Source: Strix aluco
Lineage: Eukaryota; Chordata; Aves; Strigiformes; Strigidae
Direction of reading: 5' to 3'
Length of the DNA: 64,000 nt
Assembly (NCBI RefSeq): GCF_031877795.1
Contig: NC_133932.1
Span: 39,818,180-39,882,179, forward strand
In this document: positions 43,201 through 54,573 of the stretch, piece by piece
Layout: each line of letters starts with the position of its first letter
Numbering within the stretch: the stretch's first letter is position 1
The notes under the pieces: generated by a model
What the model was told of the DNA's origin: nothing
The model's database searches: none
The model's input: the letters and a program-made list of their open reading frames with translations, nothing else
Translations under genes and position numbers: made by a program

Positions 43201-46200
43201 TGATTCATGTGATAGCTCTTATTTGTGATGGGTTTTAAAAAAAACCTCTTCTATAGAGATGGAATTATATTTAGGAAGGGAAACATTTTAAAAATAGTTG
43301 CTTGCAGGTTATTATATTTTAATCTGTCTGTGTCCCTGGCTACATGTCATGTATAGGTCTATCCCTCTGAGTAATAATCCATGCTGGAATTTGTCCCCTT
43401 GGGAGACAGTCGGAATTCTGGCATCGATTTCCACAGTGACATGCTTTCATTCATTTCTTTAGCAAGACTAGTGACAACAGTATAGTCTTCTAACATAGAT
43501 AAATATGATGTAATATTAGTGTAGAAAGGGCTGTCCTACAACTAGAAATACTGGTGATTAGGTCATGGTGAATTGTGTCTGAGAAGTGAAATTGAGTTTA
43601 ATATTACTTCACAGGTTGATTATGTCAGCGTATGCTGGTAGATTTACTGCTTCTTTAAAACTCAGTTTTAAACTGAGATAAGAAATCACAGACACAGCCA
43701 ATATCTGTGCAAAGAATTCTGACAGTTGAAGAAACTTGGAGGCTTAGACAAGAAATAAAAGCAGTAGACAATTAAAAAATAGCAGAAATAAATCCTTATC
43801 ATTCAGCTGCTCATGAGTCATAGCTAGCCTGAGAGGATTTTTAGTTAAACTTTTCTGGAAGAATTAATATTTTATCTTTTTTTAAATGCTAAATTAATTA
43901 TTGAAAACATTCTTTCTTCTGTGAAATCAAAATCACTTCTGTAGCAACCAGTTGTGATGTCAGAAGTAGAATATTAATGAGTTTGTGAGGAACACACAGA
44001 GTGGAAATACACCTGCGAAAGTACATAATTTACAGGTGTAATGTGGGGTTTGAAACAGAATGAGAAAAGATGATGGGGAGAGACACACTTGTACCTCTGA
44101 TTTAGCTCTTTACCTCTTCATTTTTGCTAACTCTTAAAGTACTAGCTAAATGAGACCTCACGACCTAGATTTTTTGGCTTTCTAGCAAGTGTTTCAAGGT
44201 GCCAGCTCAGGTGCATGTGCCTGTATATTTGTTCTCTTGTTCTTTTCATAATATGTTCTGAAAACATGATGCAGACAAAAATTCTGATCACAGCTGAAAC
44301 AGAGTATTCTTTTCAGAGGAGCATCCAAAGATAATACAGCCAGAGATGCTTGTATATTTTAACAAGTGTGTACGTTTAAATACGGATGTTTTGATTCCCC
44401 TATTTCAAATTAATTCCCCTAATTCAAGTGAATTCTTTGAGCGGAAACTGTTTTTTCTCTTTACAAAAGATGGCAAAATAAGGTGTTTGTCAAAAATCCT
44501 CAGTACTGTGAATGATGCAAGGTTTAATCAACACACATTGCAGTCACTGATTCCTGCCTTTTTGCACATGGAAAGGTAATGGACATGCTCCATGCCATGG
44601 GACCAGAGACTGTGGTGATCACAAGCTCAGATCTACAGGCACCTCTAGGAAATGACTACTTAATTGCTCTGGGAAGCCACAGAAAAAGTAAGTCATGAAC
44701 TCCTTCGTTAAACTGTGCTTTCTTTTAACCTGTCCTGTGCTTTCAGTTACTTTTTAGAAGTAGTTTCATCCGAGCCATCTGTAGTGCATGGAAGGAGCTT
44801 AGACTCTTAAGTGAACTTCTCCTACAGTAATATCAGAGAGTGGTAAGAATGGGGCTGCTCCATGAGGGGAGACAAGCTGGGAGGTGAGTGTGATCATAGC
44901 ACAGGCAGAGCACTGCCCTCCCCAACAGGGCACAGTATCTGAGTAAGGTGAGCAGAACAGGGGTGGTGATGGAGGACAGGTCCCACTGACAGTCCAGTGA
45001 TCATCGGAGAAAGGTGAGACAGAGAGATCCAAGATTTATCTGGAGGATCCAGTCAGTAAGTCAGGACGGCAGGGCTGTACACAGGTACACTGACAACATA
45101 GCTCAGGCAAGGATGCTTGTGCCCGGGCCTGAGCTTCTGTGCAGCTCTTGGGCAAGTGGACAGAAGGTGCATGGGTGGATGATGTCCTAGGTGAGGTGGA
45201 TCAGGGCTGTTAAAGCCCCTAGTAGTGGTCCTGACATGCAATAGTGGTATAAAGCAGGAACTCTGAATGTTTTGAATGCTTTTTTTAAAAGTTATGCTGT
45301 CCTGTTAGCAGATTGTTCCTCCCCTGATAGGTTGTAAAATGTCCTTCTGCTGCTTCTTTATATCCCCTTCTATACCGTCACCAGGATTCACTGTGTGTTT
45401 GGACTGTTGCAGGATGAGAAGCGCATAGTTATGTGGGATGGTATATGATCTCATTTTCTTGTTCATCTAAGGGATCTAAATGTGTGCATCACATTCTGGA
45501 GTGCTGAGAGACTGAAAAAGTCTGATATTTAAAACAGATTCCACTAAGAATCAGTTGGGTCTTAGCACTCAATACATGCCAGGTCTGGAATAAGTCTGGT
45601 CATTCCAGTGGTGATTACAATATGGTACATGGATCAGATATGCTCTGCTGATGTTTACAGCTGCTCTTGTGCCTCCATACAACCCAGAGATACCCTGGGT
45701 TATGGTTTGGGATGCCCCATCTAGGATTCAGCAGTCTCCATAAAGATGCAGTTTCCTGAGCAAGCTGCTGCTGCTGTCTAAATGGAAATAGGTGGTTATC
45801 AATCCTTCATGAAAACAAAGGTGCTAGCAACCTGCTCCCTCTAAAGTGAAGTACGTACAGTATATAAATTGTAAATGCTATCCCAACTTGGCAAAGTTTT
45901 GAAAGGCTGCACCTTTTAAAAGAGCTGGTACAAAGTTTACACTACACCTTCGTATCTTTATGTTCCAAACAAGAAAGGAATTCAAATCTAGTGTTCGCTT
46001 TTAAATTATAGTAAATGCTGTTGTATTCATTGCTGCATTTGTTACTTAACTGTCTATCTGTGTTGTAGCTAAAGCAGATGGTACCAAGATGACACAAAGA
46101 ATTCGAGTGGAGTCTCCTAAAGTGGATGCTGTCTTTGTTGGAACGGGAGACTTGTTTGCCGCTATGCTTTTGGCATGGACACATAAGCATCCAAACAATT

Positions 46201-47685
46201 TGAAGGTGTGGGAGAAGTTATTCGTCTCTCTGCAAGTTTAGATTATGTTTCTTTTTTTAGTTACTTTTAATCTATGACATTATTTAAAGACTCTTCTGTT
46301 CTGTTTTTTTTCCCTTGCCTCAGAGATAAAAAAGCAGAATTCCCCTTTTGCCAAAACATTTTAGCTTGTACAACTTTGGATGATCACATTTCAGTTACAT
46401 GGATTTTGTAATTTTGCCAAATAAGATAATGTTCTCTCTAGTGAGAGTGAGACTGCATGCATGCTTGTAATTATATTTTTTACCCTCACTTCATAATAAG
46501 CACTGAAAATCATTTATTGGATCTATTTTTCTGTTTCTTTCCTTTAAGCACATACAGTCCTTGATATGGGTGTATGGTGTCTGATACTGGTTTTGGGAGA
46601 ATTAAGAGAGTCTAAAATTTTTTTTCCCAAACTCTACATTACATAGTTGTCATCTTGTTTGCATCTTGTCAGTCATGTTTTTCTCTTAATAGCAGCGGTT
46701 TTGAAATAATATTAAACTAGTCAGCTGAAATTTTACTAAAATCTGAATATATTATGTTAATACAGGTGGCATGTGAAAAGACTGTGTCAGCCATGCAGCA
46801 TGTTCTGCAAAGGACCATTAAGAGTGCAAAAGGTAATTCATTCAAACCTTGTTCCCCTGTTCTGTCTGGATTTGCATCAGAAGAAACATTCAAAGAGCTT
46901 TCTGGGTTTCCTGACTACAGGCAGCCCTTGGTGCAGAAGCAGCTAGAGAATTTACGGAATGAGAGCTTTGGTAGTCTTGTCAGTGCATGTTCCTTACTGT
47001 GTCCTCCAAGCCTATTTTTGACAACACCCAACTGAAGATGTCACTGTTCAGCTTGTAGTGGGACTGCAGTCATGCTGAAAGAGTGGTGGAAGAACTTGAG
47101 GAAATGCTGAGTTTGACTTGCAAGAGAGCTTCTGTTTCAAGTGTAGCTCACTCACTTTCCCTTTGAATGCATGTTTTTAGTACTGAGAGGGGTTTATCAA
47201 CTAATAATAAACTGTCTGTTCACTGTGTTGGCCATGTGAAGAGCAATTTTTTTCAACTTCTCTCCCCTTGGAGTTCCCACATCTTTCAATTCCTAAGGAG
47301 GTCCAGATGGAATCTGTGGGTTCTCGGAGCATGTCTGTGTCACTTTCTAATAACAGTAGAGCTGTGTTTCTTTCCTGAAGAGAGGTGCAGAACAGGTGTG
47401 ATAAGAAATCACACTGCTGACCTGGATCTTTCACCTTGGAAGCCTTAGCAGGGGCTAGTAAGGGAGACTGGTGGGAGGAGGAGGGTAGAAAAAACAGTGG
47501 GGTGACAGAACAATGTAACTTGTTTCTTTTTATACTGCTGTTTTTAATGACATTCTGATGTCATCTTTTTAGCACAAGCTGGAGAAGGAAACAAACCAAA
47601 CTCAGCCCAGCTGGAACTGAGAATGGTCCAAAGCAAAAAGGACATAGAAAACCCAGAGATCATAGTGAAAGCCACTGTGTTATAA
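4117..47685 (+). CDS. PDXK: Pyridoxal kinase, 11-exon gene (full span of CDS)
   Basis: Pyridoxal kinase phosphorylates pyridoxal, pyridoxine and pyridoxamine with ATP in the cytosol, the salvage step to pyridoxal 5'-phosphate; it belongs to the ribokinase-like fold. Eleven exons join in phase into 945 nt (314 aa; the human protein has 312). The two extra residues are near the N-terminus (MEPEREC), so numbering is human +2. Visible landmarks are SIQSH (Ser14), Thr49 at the exon 2 end, GYTRD with Tyr86, VCDPV with Asp115, TPNQFEAE with Asn152 and Glu155, and the catalytic anion-hole motif GTGD with Asp237 in exon 9. The C-terminus ends in a VKATVL-type tail matching the family. The start was chosen because 4117 is the first in-frame ATG after an upstream TAG (3835-3837), has a strong Kozak context (GCAGCCATGG), and aligns with known PDXK starts. 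No frameshift, internal stop or missing active-site residue was seen. No other gene in the window can be linked to it. Confidence 0.98.
17631..17684 (+). repeat. Two-copy 28-bp tandem duplication in intron 1
   Basis: The segment starting TGCTGTTTACTGATAATATG at 17631 is repeated with a period of exactly 28 at 17659. There is one C-to-T difference within the first 25 bases before the copies diverge at the end. It is a small local duplication of no evident function, and its low divergence suggests it is fairly recent. Confidence 0.9.
19826..20005 (-). mobile_element. CR1 LINE 3'-end fragment, antisense in intron 1
   Basis: On the + strand it begins with the reverse complement of the CR1 tail (ATCATGGAATGATGGAGTG), then CAGGCTGGAAGGGACCTTG and GTCCAGCTGCCTGCTCAAAG. 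These are hallmark phrases of the CR1 3' UTR read backwards. Homology fades near 20005 after a region about gaps in the Pro/Ser-rich 3' segment. It is a 5'-truncated, diverged copy of about 180 bp, as most CR1 copies are. Confidence 0.88.
26125..26179 (+). CDS. PDXK: PDXK coding exon 2 (residues 32-49, split codon 50)
   Basis: The acceptor is TTACAG and the donor ACAG/GTAAAA, giving 55 nt that end in phase 1. It encodes [18 protein letters not shown], a near-identical match to the family. The C-terminal Thr49 corresponds to human Thr47, which lines the pyridoxal pocket. Confidence 0.97.
27001..27017 (+). repeat. A17 homopolymer
   Basis: A run of 17 adenines after GGAGG. I see no retroposed sequence ending at it, so it is annotated only as a homopolymer. 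Confidence 0.9.
27766..27790 (+). repeat. C25 homopolymer
   Basis: Twenty-five consecutive cytosines, preceded by a pyrimidine stretch and followed by AG. Such tracts can form i-motif or G-quadruplex structures, are prone to slippage, and often have uncertain length in assemblies. Confidence 0.95.
31556..31622. repeat. 67-nt hairpin-forming inverted repeat in intron 2
   Basis: The left arm 31556-31576 (GACCCTGCACATTGACTGTT plus T) and right arm 31602-31622 are reverse complements at 20 of 21 positions. Three more pairs (one G-U as RNA) extend the stem inward, giving about 24 bp around a loop of about 19 nt (31580-31598). The size resembles a small pre-miRNA or the remnant of a palindromic element. 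No clear basal stem continues outward, which argues against a standard Drosha substrate. Confidence 0.85.
33524..33628 (+). CDS. PDXK: PDXK coding exon 3 (residues 50-84, split codon 85)
   Basis: It has a TTTGCAG acceptor and an ACAG/GTAAGA donor, 105 nt, phase 1 in and out. It begins [15 protein letters not shown] and ends NRYDYVLTG, a conserved region leading to the pocket tyrosine encoded at the start of exon 4. Confidence 0.97.
33629..36585 (+). other. PDXK: PDXK intron 3 (about 3.0 kb)
   Basis: Canonical GT/AG intron, AT-rich, with no recognised exon or transposon. The stretch 35850-36000 is extremely AT-rich (annotated separately). Confidence 0.85.
35850..36000. repeat. Extremely AT-rich segment in intron 3
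   Basis: About 150 bases made almost entirely of A and T, with repeated AATAAA/AATAAAT and ATTAATTAATAAA words. It has no simple period. It includes chance poly(A)-like hexamers and could be a matrix-attachment-like or unwinding segment, but this is compositional evidence only. Confidence 0.6.
36586..36669 (+). CDS. PDXK: PDXK coding exon 4 (split codon 85 to residue 112, split codon 113)
   Basis: The acceptor is a T-run followed by CCCAAAG and the donor is TATG/GTAAGG; 84 nt. It encodes [20 protein letters not shown] and then NSNLVY. Tyr86 (human Tyr84) contacts the substrate. Confidence 0.97.
38607..38653 (+). CDS. PDXK: PDXK coding exon 5 (residues 113-128)
   Basis: A 47-nt micro-exon with a GTTACAG acceptor and an ATG/GTTAGT donor, phase 1 in and 0 out. 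It encodes [16 protein letters not shown]. Asp115 (human Asp113) belongs to the metal/ATP site. Skipping it would shift the frame. Confidence 0.97.
40905..40990 (+). CDS. PDXK: PDXK coding exon 6 (residues 129-156, split codon 157)
   Basis: The acceptor is TCCTGTAG and the donor GCTGA/GTAAGT; 86 nt, phase 0 in and 2 out. It encodes [16 protein letters not shown] and then [12 protein letters not shown]. Asn152 and Glu155 correspond to the conserved NxxE motif that coordinates the Mg-ATP complex in this superfamily. Confidence 0.97.
41803..41848 (+). CDS. PDXK: PDXK coding exon 7 (split codon 157 to residue 172)
   Basis: A 46-nt exon with a TTCTCAG acceptor and a GAG/GTAAGT donor, phase 2 in and 0 out. 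It encodes [15 protein letters not shown] after the split Glu codon, matching the family segment LLSGRKIHSQEEAL. Confidence 0.96.
44576..44687 (+). CDS. PDXK: PDXK coding exon 8 (residues 173-209, split codon 210)
   Basis: The acceptor is a weak GGAAAG with a poor adjacent pyrimidine tract, and the donor is AAAA/GTAAGT; 112 nt, phase 0 in and 1 out. It encodes [20 protein letters not shown] followed by a loop containing [13 protein letters not shown]. The ITSSDL segment is strongly conserved, so the assignment is secure despite the ordinary-looking acceptor. Confidence 0.96.
46069..46205 (+). CDS. PDXK: PDXK coding exon 9 with catalytic GTGD motif (residues 210-255)
   Basis: The acceptor is TGTTGTAG and the donor AAG/GTGTGG; 137 nt, phase 1 in and 0 out. 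The first part ([16 protein letters not shown]) is the variable surface loop and differs most from the human protein. It is followed by the invariant [20 protein letters not shown]. Asp237 (human Asp235) is the catalytic base. Confidence 0.98.
46766..46832 (+). CDS. PDXK: PDXK coding exon 10 (residues 256-277, split codon 278)
   Basis: The acceptor is AATACAG and the donor AAAG/GTAATT; 67 nt, phase 0 in and 1 out. It encodes [20 protein letters not shown] and AK, part of the C-terminal helix near the nucleotide site. The reading frame stays open for 67 codons into intron 10. Confidence 0.97.
47573..47685 (+). CDS. PDXK: PDXK terminal coding exon 11 (split codon 278 to residue 314, stop)
   Basis: The acceptor is TCTTTTTAG and the exon ends at TAA (47683-47685). 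It encodes [20 protein letters not shown] and then [17 protein letters not shown], aligning to the end of known pyridoxal kinases. The 3' UTR follows. Confidence 0.97.
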
Positions 47686-48349
47686 AGGCTGTACGTCTCC
47701 AATAACGCACAATGTATTGATGTCCTCATTTCTTTCCTGTAAATTGTAATATTTGCCTTAGATCTGTGACAGAAACCTGACTTTCATGAAATAGTGCCCA
47801 GCATAGGCAGATACCCACTCTCAAACATATGTGCTGGCCTTACTCAGTTTTAAAAACAAAACAGTTAGTGTGCATTGAAGCATATTACCAGGTATCAAAA
47901 TGGCTGTCAAATTCACTTGGTCTGTGTAATTACCCAGGGCAAGAGAGTACAATGTTCCTGCCTTGCCAAAGATGTGAATTTGCTAATGGAATGCTTGACC
48001 GACTGGAAAATATATTTCAAGATGGCATCTAGTGCCAATGGAGTTGGCTCCATACTCCCTTTTCCTGGAGATATCTGGTTACCTACTCTGGTATTCAGTA
48101 TCTCAGCTGTATGAAACTAAGCAGGGTTAAAACTACACACAAAGTTCTGGTTGTGTGTAGGAGTACTTTGAAGATGTTTGGTGTTTAAGTGACCTTGAGG
48201 TGTCATTCATGTTACTGATAACTGCTCCTGTTTCTTGTCTATGAACAGCTGCACAGTTTCAGTTTTTGCAGGTACTGACTGCTTATTTCTAATGTCTGTG
48301 GGTACCCACATGATTTTCTTCCAAAAGCTGCTTCAGAAACATCTTCATT

Positions 48350-48355
48350 AATAAA
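48350..48355 (+). terminator. PDXK: Proximal candidate PDXK poly(A) signal
   Basis: This is the first canonical AATAAA after the stop codon, 665 bases downstream, followed within 15 bases by a T-rich stretch (TATCTTTATTC). It would give a short 3' UTR. The downstream element is only moderate. Confidence 0.45.
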
Positions 48356-49750
48356 ATAATATCTTTATTCAGTAGCACTGATTAGAAGTTTATAGTTCTA
48401 CCTCCAAGGCCAGGTTTGATTCTTTGTTTAGTTTTTAACTAAGGACAAATATTCTGTAAGGACAAAAGAGAAAGCAGCTCTTGCCCTAAGAGCTGGCCAC
48501 CCTAGTTTGTTCTTCATGGGTGGAGGTATTTACAAACCACATGGGGTACTTCCACTTAACACTAGTGAGCACTATTGGCAGGCTTATCAATGAAGCAATG
48601 TGGTAAAAGTAATATTTTTAGTTTAGGAAGGTTTAGTAAGTTACATATGTTTACCAAATGCAGTGAAGCACACAAAATTAATTTGTTCATAATGTAAGTC
48701 CCTGCAGCCTATGCTGATTAGAGGTAACAGAAATGCGTTATTATTAATGCATCTTTTTTCAAAATTCTGCTTCATGAGGCTTCAAAATGGGATCCTTAAT
48801 AATTTCGGTATCCTATACATCACAGCCACATATTATACCAGTAGGACAGATATGCTGACAGGTAGTGAGTGACCACTCATACTTCTGTATGATTTCTGTA
48901 TGGGACTGAGGTTCTTGCCTTTCCCAAGATGAGGTCTAGTGTGTTGTTAAATCCAAATTCAGTTGATGAGCTTCACTTGTCTCAGACGGCATAGGGAGGT
49001 TAAAATTGCATTTCTGCTTGCAGTGCATGAAGCCAGTTTGCATTAGAGGAAAGGGCTGAGTTTTTCATTATTACCTGAGTATGCTCAGGAAACTCACTCT
49101 TGGATATCTCCCAGATACCTTTCCTGCATGTTTCTTATCACACCTGCCTAACTGATAGTGTCACTTGCATAATTTGGGAGCCCCCAGAAGAGCTGGTTTG
49201 GAGAGTGCTTTGGCCACCTAAGTCTTCACTTATCCCACCAGTTTTGTGGATTTTCTTCCATTATAAAAGTTAATTGGTTTCACCTAGTAGAAGAGAAATT
49301 TATCCTTAAAGTGAATTTTTAGCTGAATAGACATTTTTCATAGAGTAAGATTTCATAATTAGTATGTTTGTGGAATCCCTCATTTTCAGTATCTCCGAAG
49401 CAGATCAAATTTAAGAGATGAACACATTTTGCGGTAAATGTGAGGCAAACTTCAGACTTTCACTCTCAACAACTAATACTAATTTAATTTCCTCTCATGT
49501 ATTTGACGTTAAAAATGGAAAAAAAAAAAAATCATATGACTTGAATTTTAAGGGGGGAAAAAAATACACAGAAATGACCTACAAAACGTGACTCTACTGC
49601 CACAGTTTTTAGTAACCACTGCCATGAAATAAATTTCTAGCAATAATAATTTTGGTGATGTGAACAGTTGCTAAAATTAGCAGTCAGTAACAGAGATGAG
49701 CTCATGGCTGATATCCAACATGTAAAAAGACATGAACTATCTTAACAGTG

Positions 49751-50078
49751 TGTATAAATATCTGATGGGAAGCAGTGAAGAACAAGGAACCAGGCTCTTC
49801 TCAGTGGTGCCCAGTGAAGAGATAACAGGCAATAGGCACAAACTGAGATACATGAAATTCTATTTAAACATTAAAAAAATATAAGTCACTGTGAGGGTGA
49901 TCAAACACTGGCATGGGTTGCCCAGACAGGTTCTGGGGTCTCCATCCTTGGAGATATTCAAAACCTGACTGAACATGGTCCTGAGCAGCCTGCTGTACTT
50001 GACCCTGCTTGCCCAGTGGGGTTGGACTAGATAATCTCCAGAGGTCCCTTCTAACCTCGACCATTCTGTGATTCTGTG
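49751..50078 (+). mobile_element. CR1 LINE 3' end, sense orientation
   Basis: The sequence follows the end of CR1 ORF2 and its 3' UTR. It starts at a segment encoding VYKYL, continues through RLFSVVPS, HKLR and HWHGLPRQV, then the GGTTGGACTAGATAATCTCC and AGGTCCCTTCTAACCTCGAC phrases. It ends in two copies of the 8-mer ATTCTGTG (50063-50078), the diagnostic CR1 3' tail. It is 5'-truncated to about 330 bp and carries in-frame stops, so it is inactive. Confidence 0.95.
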
Positions 50079-53000
50079 AAGTACAATGAATTGCCTTTCT
50101 TTGCAAGAAAGAAATCTACAGATTGATGCAAATATTTTTTTTTCTTCCTAAGACAGAAACTTCTAGCTAGGAAATAGCTCAGTATTAATAATTTGCCCCC
50201 TTTTTAGATAAGCTGCTTTTTGCTTGGGCAGTTGTGCCAGGAATACAGTTGCCTTTTTTGAGACAGTTGGCATTGATTAAATAAGTATTGCATGCCATAG
50301 TCCAAACATGAGTTTATCTTTTAAACTTCCACGTGAATTTTATAATCCCTACCATCCTCTTGGGAAGATTGAATCAACATACTGAACTTCCCTGCCTGTA
50401 GATACCATGGTCAACTTTGTGACATTATGCTTGACACCCTCACCCAGCTGTATCCAGTTTTGCAGCTCCTGTGGGTCATATACAAAAATCTTCAGATGGG
50501 CAAGCTTTGAGACCTCTACTGTGTCCCTCAGATTGGCAAGAATTAGATGAATCCCAGGAGCAGTTCACATGCAGTAAATGATATGTGATGTCTACAGTCC
50601 CATGGCTCCAGCACAGATCTCAGCTGGGTCGGGAGGTGGCTCCTGGTGCGCTGTGTCCTCTAGCCAGGGCTGTGGCTTACCCCGCACCCTCTGCACCAGC
50701 ATTAGCTTCATCGCCAGTCACATGACATGGCCTGGCTTGGGAGCTGCCTGGGGCCAAATTAAGGGTGGCCATCCCTGCACTAGTGCAGTGCAAAATTGAG
50801 GTGGTTCTGTTGATCCCCCGATGTGAAGAACTGGAGAGGAAGCTCAAAATTGGCCTTTAAATTTTTTTTAAGCAGCAGTAAGTATACACTGTCAAAATTT
50901 GCTGTTGAAGAAGCCCTACTTGTAAGCATGTACTACAGAAAAGCCCTTTTAGTAAGTGTGAGACAGCACAAATTTTTTGCCACTAAAAAAAATAGACTTT
51001 CATAAGGGAACGAGAGAAAGGCAAGGGCTGTTTTTTTCTGAAATAAAGAAGCATGGAATTTATGAAACTTAAAGCTACCTTGCAAACAAGATTTTATCTG
51101 TAAACCATAATCAACTGTGATCTTGCAGTAAAAGAGAAAGTGGTATGTTTGGAGCAGCTTATACCTGTCAGGTGTGATGTTTTCTCACTGCTTCAAAGAA
51201 TAGATTAGTTCAGTAATTCACACATTCCTTAGAATCTGTGACATATCCACATTAAAAAAAAACCAAAACCCAAAAAACTAATGTGCTCAATTTGCAAAAG
51301 TTCGTATTTTTCTGGATTTTGTAGCAATGGGCTGCTAGCTTCTGCTGAAGCCCTGGGAGCTGCTCCTGTGATATCGGTTTTAAACTCCCACTGGCCTGAT
51401 ACAAATTAGGTCAGGTTTATGTCTTCAGTGAAGAATTGGGCTTAACATCTCTTGCTAGGAACAAACATCAGAAATAATCTGTAAATATATTCTGTAGCTA
51501 ACATTTTATAGTCACAGCAGGCTAACAGGTATTTTTAAATGTCAGGGTATACATACTTAATACTTGGATGCATTTTTATTTGTTCAGAGTTACACAGTGC
51601 TTTTTCATAATGTTTGCAGAATAAAATTAAAGACTCAGCACAGTCCTGTTCAATCTTTTATCTCCTCCTCTGCTCCTGCATATAATATCTATATCTATTT
51701 CTGAGTTCCTACTATCTTTCTGGTGCAGTTGGAAAGTGTCTCAGTATTAGACAGTTGCCCACTATTTATTTAAGGGCTTGGAGGAGACTTATCAGGGTTG
51801 TCTGATCCACTTGCAGATCCTTAGGTAAAGAAAAATGGTTAGTCTAAACTAGTTTAGGTCCCAAATGATTACAGAAGAACAAGCACTTTAGCTCAGAGAG
51901 TAGAGTCAATAACTAATGGATAATCTTCCATGACCATCCTAAGAGCATGAAAGGTGTCTGTAACCCCCCAGTCCAGCTGGGGACTGCTAACTTCACTGCC
52001 ACGCATACTCCCGAGTGTACGTGTGGAGTTAGCAGCAGAGGACACTTCTAATGCTTAAGTACGTGTACTCATGGAAGCGGTAAATGCTTTATGTTTGTGT
52101 CCGGTCAACTTCCCCACTATTCTTTCTTTCTGCTTACTGGAAGTAATTTGTATTGAATCCCTTTTTTCTAGAATGATCTTTGCAGTGTACGTGGTCAGCC
52201 ATTTTGATTACTGCAAGCGCACTCATTTGCAGAGCCATCGTGCAGGAGAGACTAAAAGTTGTTTACAAATGTTCTACTCTATTCTGAGCTTGGATTAGTC
52301 TCTCTACATGCTTAAAATTCTCACGTACCTCTTTGGGAGACATGCATAAAGACATTGTGCTAAAACCAATGCTGTTCACGCTCAATATAAACGTTTAAGA
52401 AATCTGCAGTATGAATTGTTAATGTTACTGTTTGTTTGCTGATTATTATCATAAGCGGGAGAAATCTATAATCAATGTGTTATACAAAAGAATTGGAGGA
52501 CCAAGGTTTCCAGCTACTTATACTGCCTTTTTGAGTATCTTAAACTGTGTCTTGATTGGATGGTGTTCATTTGTTGTCTGAGACTGTTATGGTGATTGTA
52601 TTGATTTATTTTATTTTAAAATATGTGGCAAGGAAGATTGTAATAAAAATATCTACATTTAATATACTGTGCACATACATATTGTTAGATCCTATTTTTG
52701 AATATGTTAATCATTTCAGAATTAAACAGAACAGGAACAGTTTGATAGTCTTGCTGAATAAAGTGGATGTAATTAAAGGTTTCCTTAGTTATATCCTAGT
52801 ATAGAGAAAGGGTAGTTAATGGATGAGCGCACATTTGTGCACTGTAGTCATCTCCTTGTAAGATAGTAGGTGTGTGGAAGTGAGTAACATCCTTGTCTTT
52901 TTTTTTTAAGAAGTTTCATGGGAAGACAACTGCTGGCATTCTGCACCACTTCTCTTGTATGCCTCTTACTTGCATGCGTAGGACCTCTCTGTCTTGTGCT

Positions 53001-54573
53001 CTTTATTTCTGCATACACAGTGGGAAGAAGGGCTTGGAATAAGAACCACAGCTCATTTTGGAGTCTCTTTCTTGTACACCATCTAGCTGCACTTTCCTTC
53101 ACAGAATTTTTATCTTGCTGTGTAGGTTAGAGCATACAAGACTATACAGTAGGAAACAATTGTTCCTGCATGTCAGAACAAGTGCTTCTGTCGGTACTCT
53201 ACAGCGTCTCTGCTTACGGCAGTGTTTTGCGAGAGGGAGGGAGCAGGTATCCAGTTTAATGGGAGCACTGGTTATTGGAGAAGGTGCTACATCATTATGG
53301 TTATGCCCATGGGAGGAGTTTAGCTTATATTTATGCTACAGAAAACCACCTCTCCTGAGTAAAGGTCCTTGCCCATTTAAAGAGTACATTTAGAAGCTGA
53401 GACAAGTTAGAAATTTTGGTCACGCTGAAACCAAACTATTTCTTCATAAATGGAAACACAACCCCTTTTTTATATCCCATTGCAGCCTTATTGCCTCATT
53501 GACTAGTCATTCAACTCCTCTTAGAATCACAGGATATGATTATTCGGAGAGCTGTTCTTCATGAAACGCATTGGCTTCTGGTAAATGAGAGCCTACTGCT
53601 GAACAGTTTTGTAGCTTTCTAAAACACGTCCGTTAAATACATGTCAACCATGGAAACTAAGCTTTGAGATGTTCAATCGCAGCCCCAAAAATAGCTCTTC
53701 TCTTTTAAATAAACAAGTAAAACAGTGACTTTATACATGCATGCAGGAGCAGATTTAAGGTAAATCCATGAGGTTCAATCAGAAATCGGAGGAGTGTGCC
53801 CTAAGCTCCTGGCAAAGGGCGTTGAATGCAGAATGCAAGGGAGCTGATACTGTCAGCACACTTTTTCAGGAGAGCCCGAGCTAGTTCTCACATTTTCCAA
53901 AAGGGAAGAACGCAATTTGGCTTTCAGCAGCCTAGGAATGCTCCCGTCTGCTTCACCAGGAAACCAGGACCAGGTGATCAGTGCCACCGAACCAGTGCCA
54001 CCAGCCACCAGTTTGGTGCTTTTACTGCTCCAGCAGCAATGGACCTCGAGGCAGATGGGATGCTCCTAAGTATGGTCCTAAATAAGCAAGCATTCCTGAC
54101 TCAGTGCCTCCACAGTGCAGATAATAGTAATAAATCCACAATTTGCAGAGCAGTGAATAAGGCAGCACATTATTCAGATAGAGAAAACCAGCAATATGAG
54201 AAGGCTGTGCCATATGTTACCACTGAAATCACATGTACTCCTTACCTATTGCCCTTGTGGTTGCATTGCTATTTAGAAAAATCTGTGTGTAGAAGAGTGT
54301 AATATATGTACTCCGTGTGTGTGTATGTTGAAGCTTTATTTGCAATGTGGTGGGGATGGGAAACAGAATTTGGGGGCTGGCTGTGTAGGCCTTCAGGATG
54401 TGAGCAGAAGGTCTTAAAGAATTATATTTTTATAGATTGTGCTGAAGCTTTGGGTCCCAGCCACACATAGCCTTTTCTTCCAGAAAAGTAAAATGGTTTG
54501 GAAAGAGAGTCAGGTGGCTGTAATATAGTAGGGATAGTACAACCCCACCAGCCCTGGACAAACTGAATAACTT

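Larger units (their letters stand above)
36670..47572 (+). other. PDXK: PDXK introns 4-10 (between the annotated exons)
   Basis: The introns are 36670-38606, 38654-40904, 40991-41802, 41849-44575, 44688-46068, 46206-46765 and 46833-47572, all GT/AG. The open frames in them are short, lack family resemblance and are not bordered by consistent splice sites, apart from read-through of coding exons. I see no transposon or RNA gene in any of them. Confidence 0.85.

Noticed and set aside
52918..53130. Hydrophobic 70-codon frame resembling a membrane peptide
   Set aside because: Leu/Cys/Val-rich translation of T-rich DNA with no start context or homology.
53826..54302. 158-codon + strand open frame downstream of PDXK
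   Set aside because: No recognisable domain, plausible promoter or splice context. It is probably chance within 3' UTR or intergenic DNA.
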